From Clostridia bacterium (GTDB lineage: Bacteria; Bacillota; Clostridia; Oscillospirales; CAG-272): a DNA stretch of 64,000 nucleotides. The first letter of the stretch is position 1; each line of letters begins with the position of its first letter. The stretch lies in the NCBI GenBank assembly GCA_017461385.1, contig JAFTXZ010000008.1, positions 124,001 through 188,000 of the forward strand, read 5' to 3'. Under the pieces are notes generated by a model. That model saw only the letters and a list, made by a program, of their open reading frames with translations. It did not search any database and was not told the DNA's origin. The position numbers and the translations under genes were made by a program. Shown here piece by piece: positions 54,038-61,229 of this stretch.

Positions 54038-54945
54038 TTGTTTTTCTTTAGCCAATCACAGTATTTCAAATATTCGGCACAAACCTGAGCTGAATCTCCA
54101 TAAGCCCTTACACGTGCGTTCTCAATCCAAATTGTCTTTTGGCAAAGTCTTTTTATTTCGCCTAGATTATGAGAAACAATAACGAAGGAAACCCCGTCCT
54201 TTCTCATTTCTTCAATCTTCTCTGCACACTTAGCACGGAAGCTTTCATCACCTACGGACAAAATTTCATCCACCAGCAAAATGTCAGGATTTACATCTAT
54301 GGCAATTGCAAAGCCAAGTCTTGCCACCATACCAGAGGAAAAGTTCTTAAGTGGTATGTGCATATAATCACCAAGCTCTGCAAACTCTACAATTTCCTTG
54401 TATTTTTGTTCAATTTCTTTTCTTGAGTAGCCAAGGATTGCACCATTCAGGTACACGTTTTCCTTAGCAGTTGCCTCATAGTCAAAGCCTGCACCAAGAT
54501 TAATGAGAGGCGCAACCTTGCCTTCTACTCTAACAGTGCCCTCGGCAGGCTCCATAATATCGGTCAAAATCTTAAGAAGGGTACTTTTACCAGCGCCATT
54601 GTGACCGATAACTCCAATGGACTCACCCTTTCTTATGGTAAAGGATACGTCAATTAAGCGTCTATCCCTTTTCTTTTCAAGCTTTCCTCTGAAGAACCTT
54701 ACAACCCATTCCTTTAGATTATCAACCTTTTCATCTCGAACAAGATAGTCCGCAGAAACGTTTTTAACCTGAATTGCAATTTCCTCGTCGGGAATATTCT
54801 CGTCAACCATTATGTTATAACTAAACGGGAAGCTTCCACCTACCGGTGGTTCAACCTTTGGCACTCCAAGCACCTTTGCTGGTGCCTGCTCTACCTTTTC
54901 GCTTTCTCCCTTTGTTTCTATTCTGTTATCCACTTTTTTCTCCAA
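54028..54945 (-). CDS. Polysaccharide/teichoic-acid ABC exporter ATPase
   Basis: 305 residues of the TagH/Wzt type. Walker A GHNGAGKST near residue 115, a shortened signature NFSSGMVARLGFA and Walker B ILLVDEILSVGD. About 50 extra N-terminal residues precede the usual fold. There is no C-terminal carbohydrate-binding domain. Pairs with the permease 3 bases upstream. Confidence 0.9.
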   Translation of the reverse strand: MEKKVDNRIETKGESEKVEQAPAKVLGVPKVEPPVGGSFPFSYNIMVDENIPDEEIAIQVKNVSADYLVRDEKVDNLKEWVVRFFRGKLEKKRDRRLIDVSFTIRKGESIGVIGHNGAGKSTLLKILTDIMEPAEGTVRVEGKVAPLINLGAGFDYEATAKENVYLNGAILGYSRKEIEQKYKEIVEFAELGDYMHIPLKNFSSGMVARLGFAIAIDVNPDILLVDEILSVGDESFRAKCAEKIEEMRKDGVSFVIVSHNLGEIKRLCQKTIWIENARVRAYGDSAQVCAEYLKYCDWLKKNKKH

Positions 54946-54948
54946 TTA

Positions 54949-55851
54949 TTACAGATTATAGATAAATCTTCGTCTTGTGCATGCAAACACAATTGTTCCT
55001 ATTAAAAATGCGCCAAGTCCAAAGGCGTATATAATCACCAGATTCCACGGGTCAAAGGACTCCATTCCCAGAGGACATCTAAATGCAATATCTCTAAAGA
55101 ACTCCACATAATGGAACATTGGGTTCATCTTGATCACATACAAAATGATATTGCCCTCAAATCTATCAACCTTATAGAACATAGGTGTCAGGTATGTCCA
55201 CAGAGTTAAAAATACGCCATAAAAATGCTGAACGTCCCTAAAGAAAACGTAAAGCGTTGCAAGTATCAGCGAAAGTCCATAGCTGAACAAAAACAATGCA
55301 GGTAGCACTACAAGCACTAACAAAAGATATGGGCTGAACATTGACCATGAGGAAACCATATTTGGTAGCTCTGCTGTGCCTATGTTGATCTCAGGGTTCA
55401 AAAACGCTACGATAAACATTACACCAAAAAATGCAATCAAGGAGAATGCAAAGTTGATGCAAGCAGTTAGATTACATGAAATCGGGAATACGTATTGGGA
55501 AATTTTGTTTTTTGTCAAAAGTCCACGATTATTAACAATTGAGGTCATGGATTGAGTTGTGCCCGCCCTCATTACTGCGAAGGTGATAGTACCACAGAAC
55601 AAATACAGTGCGTAAGTAGGGTCGTCGCCGTATCCAAGCACCGTTCCAAAAACCACAAGCATTACTAACATGTTGAGTAGTGGCTGAAGAACTGTCCACA
55701 CAACGCCGATTGCAGAGTTACGATACTGAATTTTTACATTTCTATTAACTAGCTCTCGAACTATGTTGGCATTTTTTCTAAAGCTTTTTGCCTTTAGATT
55801 AAACCATTCCTTGAGATTGGCTGGCTTATTAGTTTCTCTAATTTTTTCCAT
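54949..55851 (-). CDS. Polysaccharide/teichoic-acid ABC exporter permease
   Basis: 300 residues of the ABC-2/TagG type with six membrane segments. The N-terminal amphipathic region ELVNRNVKIQYRNSAIGVVWTVLQPL is the family hallmark. It exports a lipid-linked polymer finished in the cytosol. It begins the minus-strand polysaccharide set and has a promoter at 55928-55956. Confidence 0.9.
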   Translation of the reverse strand: MEKIRETNKPANLKEWFNLKAKSFRKNANIVRELVNRNVKIQYRNSAIGVVWTVLQPLLNMLVMLVVFGTVLGYGDDPTYALYLFCGTITFAVMRAGTTQSMTSIVNNRGLLTKNKISQYVFPISCNLTACINFAFSLIAFFGVMFIVAFLNPEINIGTAELPNMVSSWSMFSPYLLLVLVVLPALFLFSYGLSLILATLYVFFRDVQHFYGVFLTLWTYLTPMFYKVDRFEGNIILYVIKMNPMFHYVEFFRDIAFRCPLGMESFDPWNLVIIYAFGLGAFLIGTIVFACTRRRFIYNL

Positions 55852-55927
55852 TTCAAATTCCTGTTAAACTTAAATAATTTTCATACGTTGCACCAATTGT
55901 GTGAGCAAACGCAATGCATTATATTTA

Positions 55928-55956
55928 ATATTATCATAAAAAAGTATATTTGTCAA
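55928..55956 (-). promoter_or_regulatory. Promoter of the polysaccharide exporter
   Basis: Minus strand TTGACA (55956-55951), 17-base spacer, TAATAT (55933-55928). It gives a leader of about 70 bases. Confidence 0.75.
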
Positions 55957-55999
55957 GCAAAGTGAAGCTTTTGACGAAATTTGTCAAAAAAGTGAATTT

Positions 56000-57277
56000 T
56001 TAGAAATTCATTTTTCTAAGCTCAAGGACTAGCTCCTTGTACATATAAAGTGAGCCCAGACAAGCAACTGCTCTTTTATTTTCGCGCGCCTCGGTTATGC
56101 ATGATTCAAGTGCCTCTTTTATGCTATCAAAGCCCTGCGCCTCAACGCCTAAGCCGGAGTACACGTCAGCATATTCCTTTGCGTCAAGAGCACGAGGATT
56201 GTCAGGGGTTATTGTAAATACCTTTTCTGCAACAGTTGAGATTTTCTTTGCAATAAGCCTATAATCCTTGTCTTTCATAACACCAGTTATAATATACATT
56301 CCCTTTTGTGGGAAGTATCTTTCGATGCTGTCAACGGCAGAAAATACGCCCTCTGGGTTATGAGCTCCATCAAAAATAACGGGGGGAGTGGCTAAAATTC
56401 TTTCAAATCGAGCCTTCCAACGAGCCTTTAAGAATCCATTATAAATTGAGTCAATCGGTATATTCAAGCCTTGAGATTTTAGTATTTCGATTGCCTTTAA
56501 TACATTCGATGCATTGACTGGCTGATAGGTCCCGAGAAGCTTTATTTCTACATTATTATAGCCTTCAAAATCAAAGCTTGTTCCCTCAAGGCTAGTTTTT
56601 ATTATTTTGATTTTCGAGTGGTCAATGGTGAAAAATGGCGCATTTCTTTTCTCTGCGAGGGTTTTTATCACCTCATACGCATCCTTATCCTCACCACACC
56701 AAAGGCAAGGCACGTTATTTTTGATTATACCTGCCTTTTCGCCTGCAATTTTCTCCACGCTATCACCCAAAATTGAGGTATGGTCAAGAGAAATGCCCGT
56801 AATGACAGATAAAACCGGTGTGTCGATTATATTTGTTGAGTCAAGTCTTCCACCAAGTCCACATTCAAGCACAACATAGTCGCATTTATTTTGACTGAAA
56901 TATTCAAGGGCAATAGCAGTAACGAGCTCAAATTCAGTTGGCTTGTCTTTCATTTTGTCAGCAACGAGCTTAACCCTTTCGGTAACACTCACAAGCTCAC
57001 TATTTGAAATACTTTCGCCGTTTATTGCCATTCTTTCATTAAAGGTCTCAATATATGGTGAGGTGTAAAGTCCCACCCTATAGCCTGCCTCACATAGCAC
57101 TGACGAAAGCATTGAGCAAAAGGAGCCCTTTCCATTTGTCCCTGCTACGTGTATGAATTTCAAGCTTTTTTGGGGGTTTTCAAGTCCATTACAGAGCTGT
57201 GCTATTCTTTCAAGCCCTGGCTTGCAAAACTCCCAATTTATAGAGTGAATATATTCAAGTGCTTCTTCGTAATTCAT
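56000..57277 (-). CDS. folC: Folylpolyglutamate synthase / dihydrofolate synthase
   Basis: Adds glutamate to folates. 425 residues of the Mur-ligase fold: VAGTNGKGSFCSM (P-loop, near residues 43-55), SPYIETFNERM near residue 75, GLGGRLDSTNI near residue 140 and FDGAHNPEG near residue 300. It follows folT by 13 bases and should share its folate-sensing leader. Confidence 0.93.
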   Translation of the reverse strand: MNYEEALEYIHSINWEFCKPGLERIAQLCNGLENPQKSLKFIHVAGTNGKGSFCSMLSSVLCEAGYRVGLYTSPYIETFNERMAINGESISNSELVSVTERVKLVADKMKDKPTEFELVTAIALEYFSQNKCDYVVLECGLGGRLDSTNIIDTPVLSVITGISLDHTSILGDSVEKIAGEKAGIIKNNVPCLWCGEDKDAYEVIKTLAEKRNAPFFTIDHSKIKIIKTSLEGTSFDFEGYNNVEIKLLGTYQPVNASNVLKAIEILKSQGLNIPIDSIYNGFLKARWKARFERILATPPVIFDGAHNPEGVFSAVDSIERYFPQKGMYIITGVMKDKDYRLIAKKISTVAEKVFTITPDNPRALDAKEYADVYSGLGVEAQGFDSIKEALESCITEARENKRAVACLGSLYMYKELVLELRKMNF

Positions 57278-57290
57278 TTACTTTCCTCTT

Positions 57291-57872
57291 TTATGATTTT
57301 GGCGAATTTAATTTTTTGATTTGTGCTGAAACACTTTTGCTTCTCAGTAGCATATACAAAAGGAATAGCTCCACTGCTCCAACTACCAGATAATTAAGGA
57401 AGCGCCAGCCCATTAAGGTAAAAAAGCCCATATTTTGCGTTGCCATATAAAATTCAGACAAGCCATAGGTTTTTATAATTATGGATCCTACTATATGTGA
57501 TACACAAACAGCAAGGGTAAGCCTAGGCAGTGTATTTTTAGTATGCAAGCCCTTGTAGCACAAGCCACTTAAAACACCGATAAGCACACTGGCAATAGTG
57601 ATGATTGGATTAATTTCATAGCCCACCAACAGACAGCCGATTAGGTCAGCAGTTAAGCCGACGAAGCCTCCATATATTGGACCGAGAGCAATTCCTGTAA
57701 ACAAGATTGGCAGATTTTCAAGGCTGAATCTTATTACCCCGCCGTGTGGGAATGCAAGAAGCTTACCAAAAACTATGCTTAGCGCAACCATTATTCCCAT
57801 AAACATAAGCTTATGGATTGAAAATGGTGCTCCCTTTCCCTTTTTTTTCGTTTCATTCTCTTGATTTTGCAT
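57291..57872 (-). CDS. folT: Folate ECF transporter S component
   Basis: 193 residues with about six membrane segments. The N-terminal helix has the ECF-contact region KLMFMGIMVALSIVFGK, then FSLENLPILFTGIALGPIYG and a GLTADLIGCLL segment typical of FolT. The start at 57872 follows GGAGGTG; an open frame reaching 58001 is an artefact of the leader. Substrate assigned as folate from the leader type and the folC neighbour. The shared ECF module is not in the window. Confidence 0.87.
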   Translation of the reverse strand: MQNQENETKKKGKGAPFSIHKLMFMGIMVALSIVFGKLLAFPHGGVIRFSLENLPILFTGIALGPIYGGFVGLTADLIGCLLVGYEINPIITIASVLIGVLSGLCYKGLHTKNTLPRLTLAVCVSHIVGSIIIKTYGLSEFYMATQNMGFFTLMGWRFLNYLVVGAVELFLLYMLLRSKSVSAQIKKLNSPKS

Positions 57873-57913
57873 AAAAAAAACACCTCCAAAAAATAAGTAC
57901 AGATTTTGCACCA

Positions 57914-58022
57914 TTTTGGAGATGAGTCCAGCGGGATGCAACATACGAACCGCAACCACAAGGGTTTTCGTCCCACAGGCAACTCCCCGTCCCATGAACA
58001 CTTAACGCACGTACGTTTACTC
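57914..58022 (-). promoter_or_regulatory. Tetrahydrofolate riboswitch with RBS-sequestering platform
   Basis: The minus-strand leader of folT contains CGTTAAGTG (about 58008-58000), GGGACGGGGAGTTG, GACGAAAAC and TTGCATCCCGC, which resemble the conserved blocks of the folT-type THF riboswitch. GAGT (58022-58019) and ACTC (57927-57924) can close the aptamer. Just after it, CATCTCCAAAA (57924-57914) can pair with TTTTGGAGGTG (57891-57881), which contains the folT ribosome-binding site, across 11 positions. So control is probably translational. Confidence 0.75.
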
Positions 58023-58038
58023 TGTAAAATCTACATAA

Positions 58039-58067
58039 ATCATAGCACATTCATACTACTATTTCAA
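58039..58067 (-). promoter_or_regulatory. Promoter of folT-folC
   Basis: Minus strand TTGAAA (58067-58062), 17-base spacer, TATGAT (58044-58039); start site about 10 bases before the riboswitch. Confidence 0.7.
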
Positions 58068-58133
58068 GTCTTTTCTTCTATTTATGAAATTTTTTATTTT
58101 ATACACAAAATTTAATGGTTTTTTAACTATTTG

Positions 58134-58162
58134 TTGACAAGCAAAAAAAGTTGTGGTAATAT
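58134..58162 (+). promoter_or_regulatory. Promoter of the metal efflux-like gene
   Basis: TTGACA (58134-58139), 17-base spacer, TAATAT (58157-58162). Confidence 0.75.
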
Positions 58163-58194
58163 TCTTATATATTTTATTATGGAAAGGAGCGCTT

Positions 58195-59091
58195 ATGAAT
58201 ATTCTTTTGGCTATTTCTGATGCCCACGAGCATAGTGGGGATATTTGGCATGCTATTTTGCACGCCCTGGAGCATTCACTTTTAGATACACTTATAAGCA
58301 TTCCTTTGCTTTTTCTTGCTTATTTGCTAATGGAATTTCTCGAAAGAAAGGCTTCCGCAAAAATGGAGCGCACCCTTGGAAAAATCGGCCCTTACGGTCC
58401 TATTGTAGGCTCGCTTCTCGGTTGCGTGCCACAATGTGGCTTCTCTGCCTCTGCTTCTAATCTTTACACTGCTGGCTTAATTACCGAGGGCACGCTTATC
58501 TCTGTGTTTCTTTCTACCTCTGACGAGGCTATGATTATGCTATTCAGCTCGCCAGGCTCTGCCCTTGAGATTATCAAGCTACTTATTACAAAGATTATTT
58601 TCGGTATTATTTTTGGATTTTTGCTTGATGGTATTCTGAAGGCTACGAGGACAAAAAAGGTAAGCGTTGAAATGTGCAAGGACTGTGGTTGTGAGGAGGA
58701 AAAAAGCATTTTTCTCCCTGCCCTAAAGCACACCTTGAAAATGACATTGTTTATTTTCGTTATCAATCTCGTGCTTGGCTTTGGCATGGAGCTTTTAGGT
58801 GATGATAAAATAAGCCAATTTCTTTTGAGCGATTCTCCATTTCAGCCCTTTGTGACTGCTCTCGTTGGCCTTATTCCAAACTGTGCGGTATCTGCCATAA
58901 TTACAAAGCTATATATTGCAGGACATCTTTCCTTTGGCTCTACTATTGCAGGGCTTTCAACCGGTGCCGGTATCGGTCTTGCCGTTTTATTCAAGTCTAA
59001 CCCTGTCAAAAAGGAAAATCTAAGAATTGTTGCCTTCCTTTATGTGTCTGCGGTTTTGTGTGGCATTTTGCTGAATATTATTGGATTATAA
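58195..59091 (+). CDS. Putative metal or arsenic efflux membrane protein
   Basis: 298 residues with eight or so membrane segments and an internal duplication: GSLLGCVPQCGFSASASNLYTAG near residue 83 and ALVGLIPNCAVSAIITKLYIAG near residue 232, each with the same small-residue Pro-x-Cys turn. This is the pattern of the ArsP_2 group of putative heavy-metal exporters, some annotated as manganese transporters. A His-rich N-terminus (DAHEHSGDIWH) and a central CKDCGCEEE motif could bind metal. The ATG at 58195 follows AAAGGAG; the longer frame from 58153 starts inside the promoter. Substrate not established. Confidence 0.72.
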   Translation: MNILLAISDAHEHSGDIWHAILHALEHSLLDTLISIPLLFLAYLLMEFLERKASAKMERTLGKIGPYGPIVGSLLGCVPQCGFSASASNLYTAGLITEGTLISVFLSTSDEAMIMLFSSPGSALEIIKLLITKIIFGIIFGFLLDGILKATRTKKVSVEMCKDCGCEEEKSIFLPALKHTLKMTLFIFVINLVLGFGMELLGDDKISQFLLSDSPFQPFVTALVGLIPNCAVSAIITKLYIAGHLSFGSTIAGLSTGAGIGLAVLFKSNPVKKENLRIVAFLYVSAVLCGILLNIIGL

Positions 59092-59105
59092 AAAAAGGAC
59101 GAATT

Positions 59106-59140
59106 GGCGTACCTGCGATAAAGCAGGTGCGCCGTTTTCT
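59106..59140 (+). terminator. Terminator after the efflux-like gene
   Basis: GGCGTACCTGC and GCAGGTGCGCC around a 6-base loop, then GTTTTCTT. Confidence 0.85.
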
Positions 59141-59168
59141 TGACTTTACAATGGATTTGTGATATAGT
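59140..59168 (+). promoter_or_regulatory. Promoter of the Cys-rich hypothetical gene
   Basis: TTGACT (59140-59145), 17-base spacer, TATAGT (59163-59168). Confidence 0.65.
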
Positions 59169-59204
59169 ATACAATGATATAAAGATGAGGAGGTAACAAG
59201 GAAT

Positions 59205-59648
59205 ATGGAATATCGAGGATTCTTGAATTTATCCGTGCTCGGTGATCTTATAGTTGTGCCTATTGTTATTACACATAAAGAGTTGAATGTTGATGCAGAA
59301 GTTGTTATAAAAATAGAATACAAAGATAATACATATTTAGGAATAGGTAAAAGTCTCGAATGGACGGATGCCTTTGCAAATCTTCAAAAGGCTTTGCCAG
59401 ATGGTGTAAATATCCAATGCTGTATGACATGTAAATATGGAACACTATGCCCGTACGGAAACATTCCTGACTATATTCTTTGTTCAAAAAATGTCGTAAT
59501 CAATGACAAGGACGATGTTATTGATTGGCTTGACAAAGCAGACATAGAGGATATTAAAAGATCTTCTTTGAGTTTGTGTGAACAATATGCTGCTTCAAAT
59601 GAAAGTGACTACACCTATAACGACTACTTATACTATCTAAATCATTGA
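59205..59648 (+). CDS. Hypothetical protein with a cysteine cluster
   Basis: 147 residues, soluble. The N-terminal half looks beta-rich, then a WTDAFANLQKALP helix leads to a cluster of cysteines (C72, C73, C76, C82 and C93) in the pattern CC-x2-C-x5-C-x10-C, which could bind zinc or an iron-sulfur cluster. The C-terminus is acidic and ends in tyrosine-rich text. I think similar proteins of unknown function exist but cannot name a family. Start follows GAGGAGG with an 11-base gap. A single-gene unit. Confidence 0.6.
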   Translation: MEYRGFLNLSVLGDLIVVPIVITHKELNVDAEVVIKIEYKDNTYLGIGKSLEWTDAFANLQKALPDGVNIQCCMTCKYGTLCPYGNIPDYILCSKNVVINDKDDVIDWLDKADIEDIKRSSLSLCEQYAASNESDYTYNDYLYYLNH

Positions 59649-59819
59649 AAGGATTAAATCGAGATTAGCTTTTGTGTCCACAAAAGCAGTGCTTGTCAAG
59701 AAATTTGACAAAACATAGATGAATATTAAAAGGCTTGACAATCTGACAAGGCTCATTACCGCCCGACAGTACACCTATAAGGTGTAACACACTATACCTT
59801 GCCTGCAAGACGTGTAAAA

Positions 59820-59853
59820 AAAAGGACAGAGAAATCACGTTCTCTGTCCTTTT
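59820..59853 (+). terminator. Strong terminator-like hairpin
   Basis: AAAAGGACAGAGAA and its exact complement around ATCACG, with an A-run before and T-run at the end; usable in both directions. Confidence 0.8.
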
Positions 59854-59859
59854 GCCGTT

Positions 59860-59904
59860 GGGGCGAACTGCGTTCGCTCGCGGGCGTTCACAGAACGCCC
59901 CTAC
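59860..59904. repeat. GC-rich double-hairpin element
   Basis: GCGAAC-TGC-GTTCGC (59863-59877) is followed by GGGCGTTC-ACA-GAACGCCC (59882-59900), with GGGGCG and CGCCCC at the outer ends. It is strikingly G+C-rich compared with the flanks and looks like a short interspersed element. Confidence 0.7.
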
Positions 59905-59966
59905 GAATATGATTTTCTATCGGCAGGTAAAACCTGCTTTATGGAAGACACTCCTTCTCGTCCTTT

Positions 59967-60461
59967 TTATTTTTCTATTAGGTGCTTGAAGGTGCTTTCA
60001 AAATATTCGTAGTCATTTGCGCCATAAAAGCTTGATATTATCTTACCATTTGCATCAAAAACTACGGTGTAGGGGTATGAGTCCTCTCCACCCAAGCTCA
60101 TATAGAGCTCATCTCCGCCTGTGTCTCTGGCAAAGGTAATTTTTGAATCCTTGAAATACTCCTCTATAAATTCAGGAGCCTTGTCATTATAATAGTAGCT
60201 ATGAACTGCAATTACGTTTATTTCGTTTTCATAATCAGTTGCAAGCTTATCCAGCTCAGGCATTTCGTAAAGACAATATGGACACCAAACGCCCCAAAAG
60301 TTTATAATTGTTATTTTGCCTGTGGTTGTTGGATTTATGCTCTCTCCAGTTTCACCGTTTTCATCAATTATTTGTACGTCTATATCAACAGTGTCGTCAC
60401 AGGAATAAAGAGAAAACGCAACTAGCAAAAGCAATATTATTGCAAATATTCGTTTTTTCAT
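59967..60461 (-). CDS. TlpA/ResA-like thioredoxin-fold lipoprotein
   Basis: 164 residues. A hydrophobic leader ends in the lipobox LYSC with Cys21 as lipid site. The thioredoxin domain has the active site WCPYC (C60 and C63) and a cis-proline segment SYPYTVVF. Such extracytoplasmic proteins reduce or exchange disulfides in secreted proteins. The CPYC dipeptide differs from the CEPC/CGPC seen in ResA/TlpA. The ATG at 60461 overlaps the stop of the preceding membrane gene (TAATG). Confidence 0.85.
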   Translation of the reverse strand: MKKRIFAIILLLLVAFSLYSCDDTVDIDVQIIDENGETGESINPTTTGKITIINFWGVWCPYCLYEMPELDKLATDYENEINVIAVHSYYYNDKAPEFIEEYFKDSKITFARDTGGDELYMSLGGEDSYPYTVVFDANGKIISSFYGANDYEYFESTFKHLIEK

Positions 60462-60883
60462 TAATACTTCTCCTGCTTCATTAATCTTATTGAGCAAATT
60501 GAGGCTACAAAAAAGCATACTGCGCAAATTATAAACAGAAAGTAGGATTTTGAGTACATTTGGAATGCGCCCATTGCAGATAAGGAAAAGCTAAGCGCAA
60601 AGGAAATTTTTACTGCCCTTGTGTTGACCTCTTTTTTTACAATTCCATAAACTGCCGTGCCAATTCCCACAAGGGACAAAACAGCTAATATAATCATAAC
60701 CACGGCTGTAACGGTGTAAATATCGTTATAAACATACTGAAAAATGTTTAAGTAGTTAGTATCGGCAGTTGTAATTCCTGAATTGTTAAGTCGGTTTTCG
60801 CTTACTCTAATAAGTGGTGTAAAAAGAGATAGCACAACTATTAGATGTGATAACATAATGAGTAAAAAATGCTTCTTATGCAT
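60461..60883 (-). CDS. Hypothetical four-span membrane protein coupled to the thioredoxin-like gene
   Basis: 140 residues with hydrophobic segments at about 7-26, 54-82, 92-108 and 112-132. The ATG at 60883 follows AAGGAGGGG. It is translated just before the lipoprotein, so it may be its redox or assembly partner (a CcdA-like role is conceivable), but it lacks the paired cysteines of CcdA and no family is recognised. Confidence 0.65.
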   Translation of the reverse strand: MHKKHFLLIMLSHLIVVLSLFTPLIRVSENRLNNSGITTADTNYLNIFQYVYNDIYTVTAVVMIILAVLSLVGIGTAVYGIVKKEVNTRAVKISFALSFSLSAMGAFQMYSKSYFLFIICAVCFFVASICSIRLMKQEKY

Positions 60884-60908
60884 AGCTATCCCCTCCTTGT
60901 TTTTTCTT

Positions 60909-60937
60909 ATTTTAGCATTATTTTTATTTTGTGTCAA
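60909..60937 (-). promoter_or_regulatory. Promoter of the membrane/lipoprotein pair
   Basis: Minus strand TTGACA (60937-60932), 17-base spacer, TAAAAT (60914-60909). Confidence 0.8.
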
Positions 60938-60942
60938 TAGTA

Positions 60943-60971
60943 TTGACATTTTAATTTTCCAGTGATATAAT
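60943..60971 (+). promoter_or_regulatory. Promoter of thrS
   Basis: TTGACA (60943-60948), 17-base spacer, TATAAT (60966-60971). Its -35 faces the opposite-strand -35 five bases away, making a palindrome. Confidence 0.85.
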
Positions 60972-60974
60972 GTA

Positions 60975-61202
60975 GAAAAAGCGAAGACGGAAAGAGTAGC
61001 ATTATTCTTGATTTCAGAGAGAGTGGCGCTTGGTGTGAGCCATTTATGAGAGATTTTGCGAAGACCACTCCATCAGCTACGGGCGGTAAAAAGCCTTGTC
61101 GTACCTCTGCGTTAAAGAGTAATTAAGTTAAAGCTCGGGTGGAACCGTGTGAATTTGTTATTTGCACCCCGACAGGTATTTTCCTGTCGGGGTGTTTTTT
61201 AT
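60975..61202 (+). promoter_or_regulatory. T-box leader of thrS
   Basis: A long leader with the T-box core GGGTGGAACCGTG at 61137-61149 and a distal stem I segment with GGTGTGAGCC (61032-61041). The likely specifier is ACC at 61064-61066, a threonine codon set in a GAAG-ACC context. The attenuator is a 12-bp stem, CACCCCGACAGG (61165-61176) with its complement (61183-61194), then six T. Uncharged tRNA-Thr should favour the antiterminator and thrS expression. Confidence 0.92.
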
Positions 61203-61229
61203 TTGTTAATTTATTAAAGGAGAAAATAT

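Larger units (their letters stand above)
59649..59966. other. Repeat-rich gap without a gene
   Basis: In 318 bases there is a series of perfect short inverted repeats: GCTTTTGTG/CACAAAAGC (59668-59687), TTGTCAA/TTGACAA (59693-59711), ACACCT/AGGTGT (59771-59785), the 14-bp stem at 59820-59853 and the paired hairpins at 59863-59900. A GCAGGT/ACCTGC stem follows near 59924. No open frame over 30 codons with a ribosome-binding site was seen. Confidence 0.7.

Noticed and set aside
57873..58001. N-terminal extension of folT starting at 58001
   Set aside because: The extra 43 codons would cover the riboswitch and its RBS-masking helix, and the ATG at 57872 has a good GGAGGTG site.
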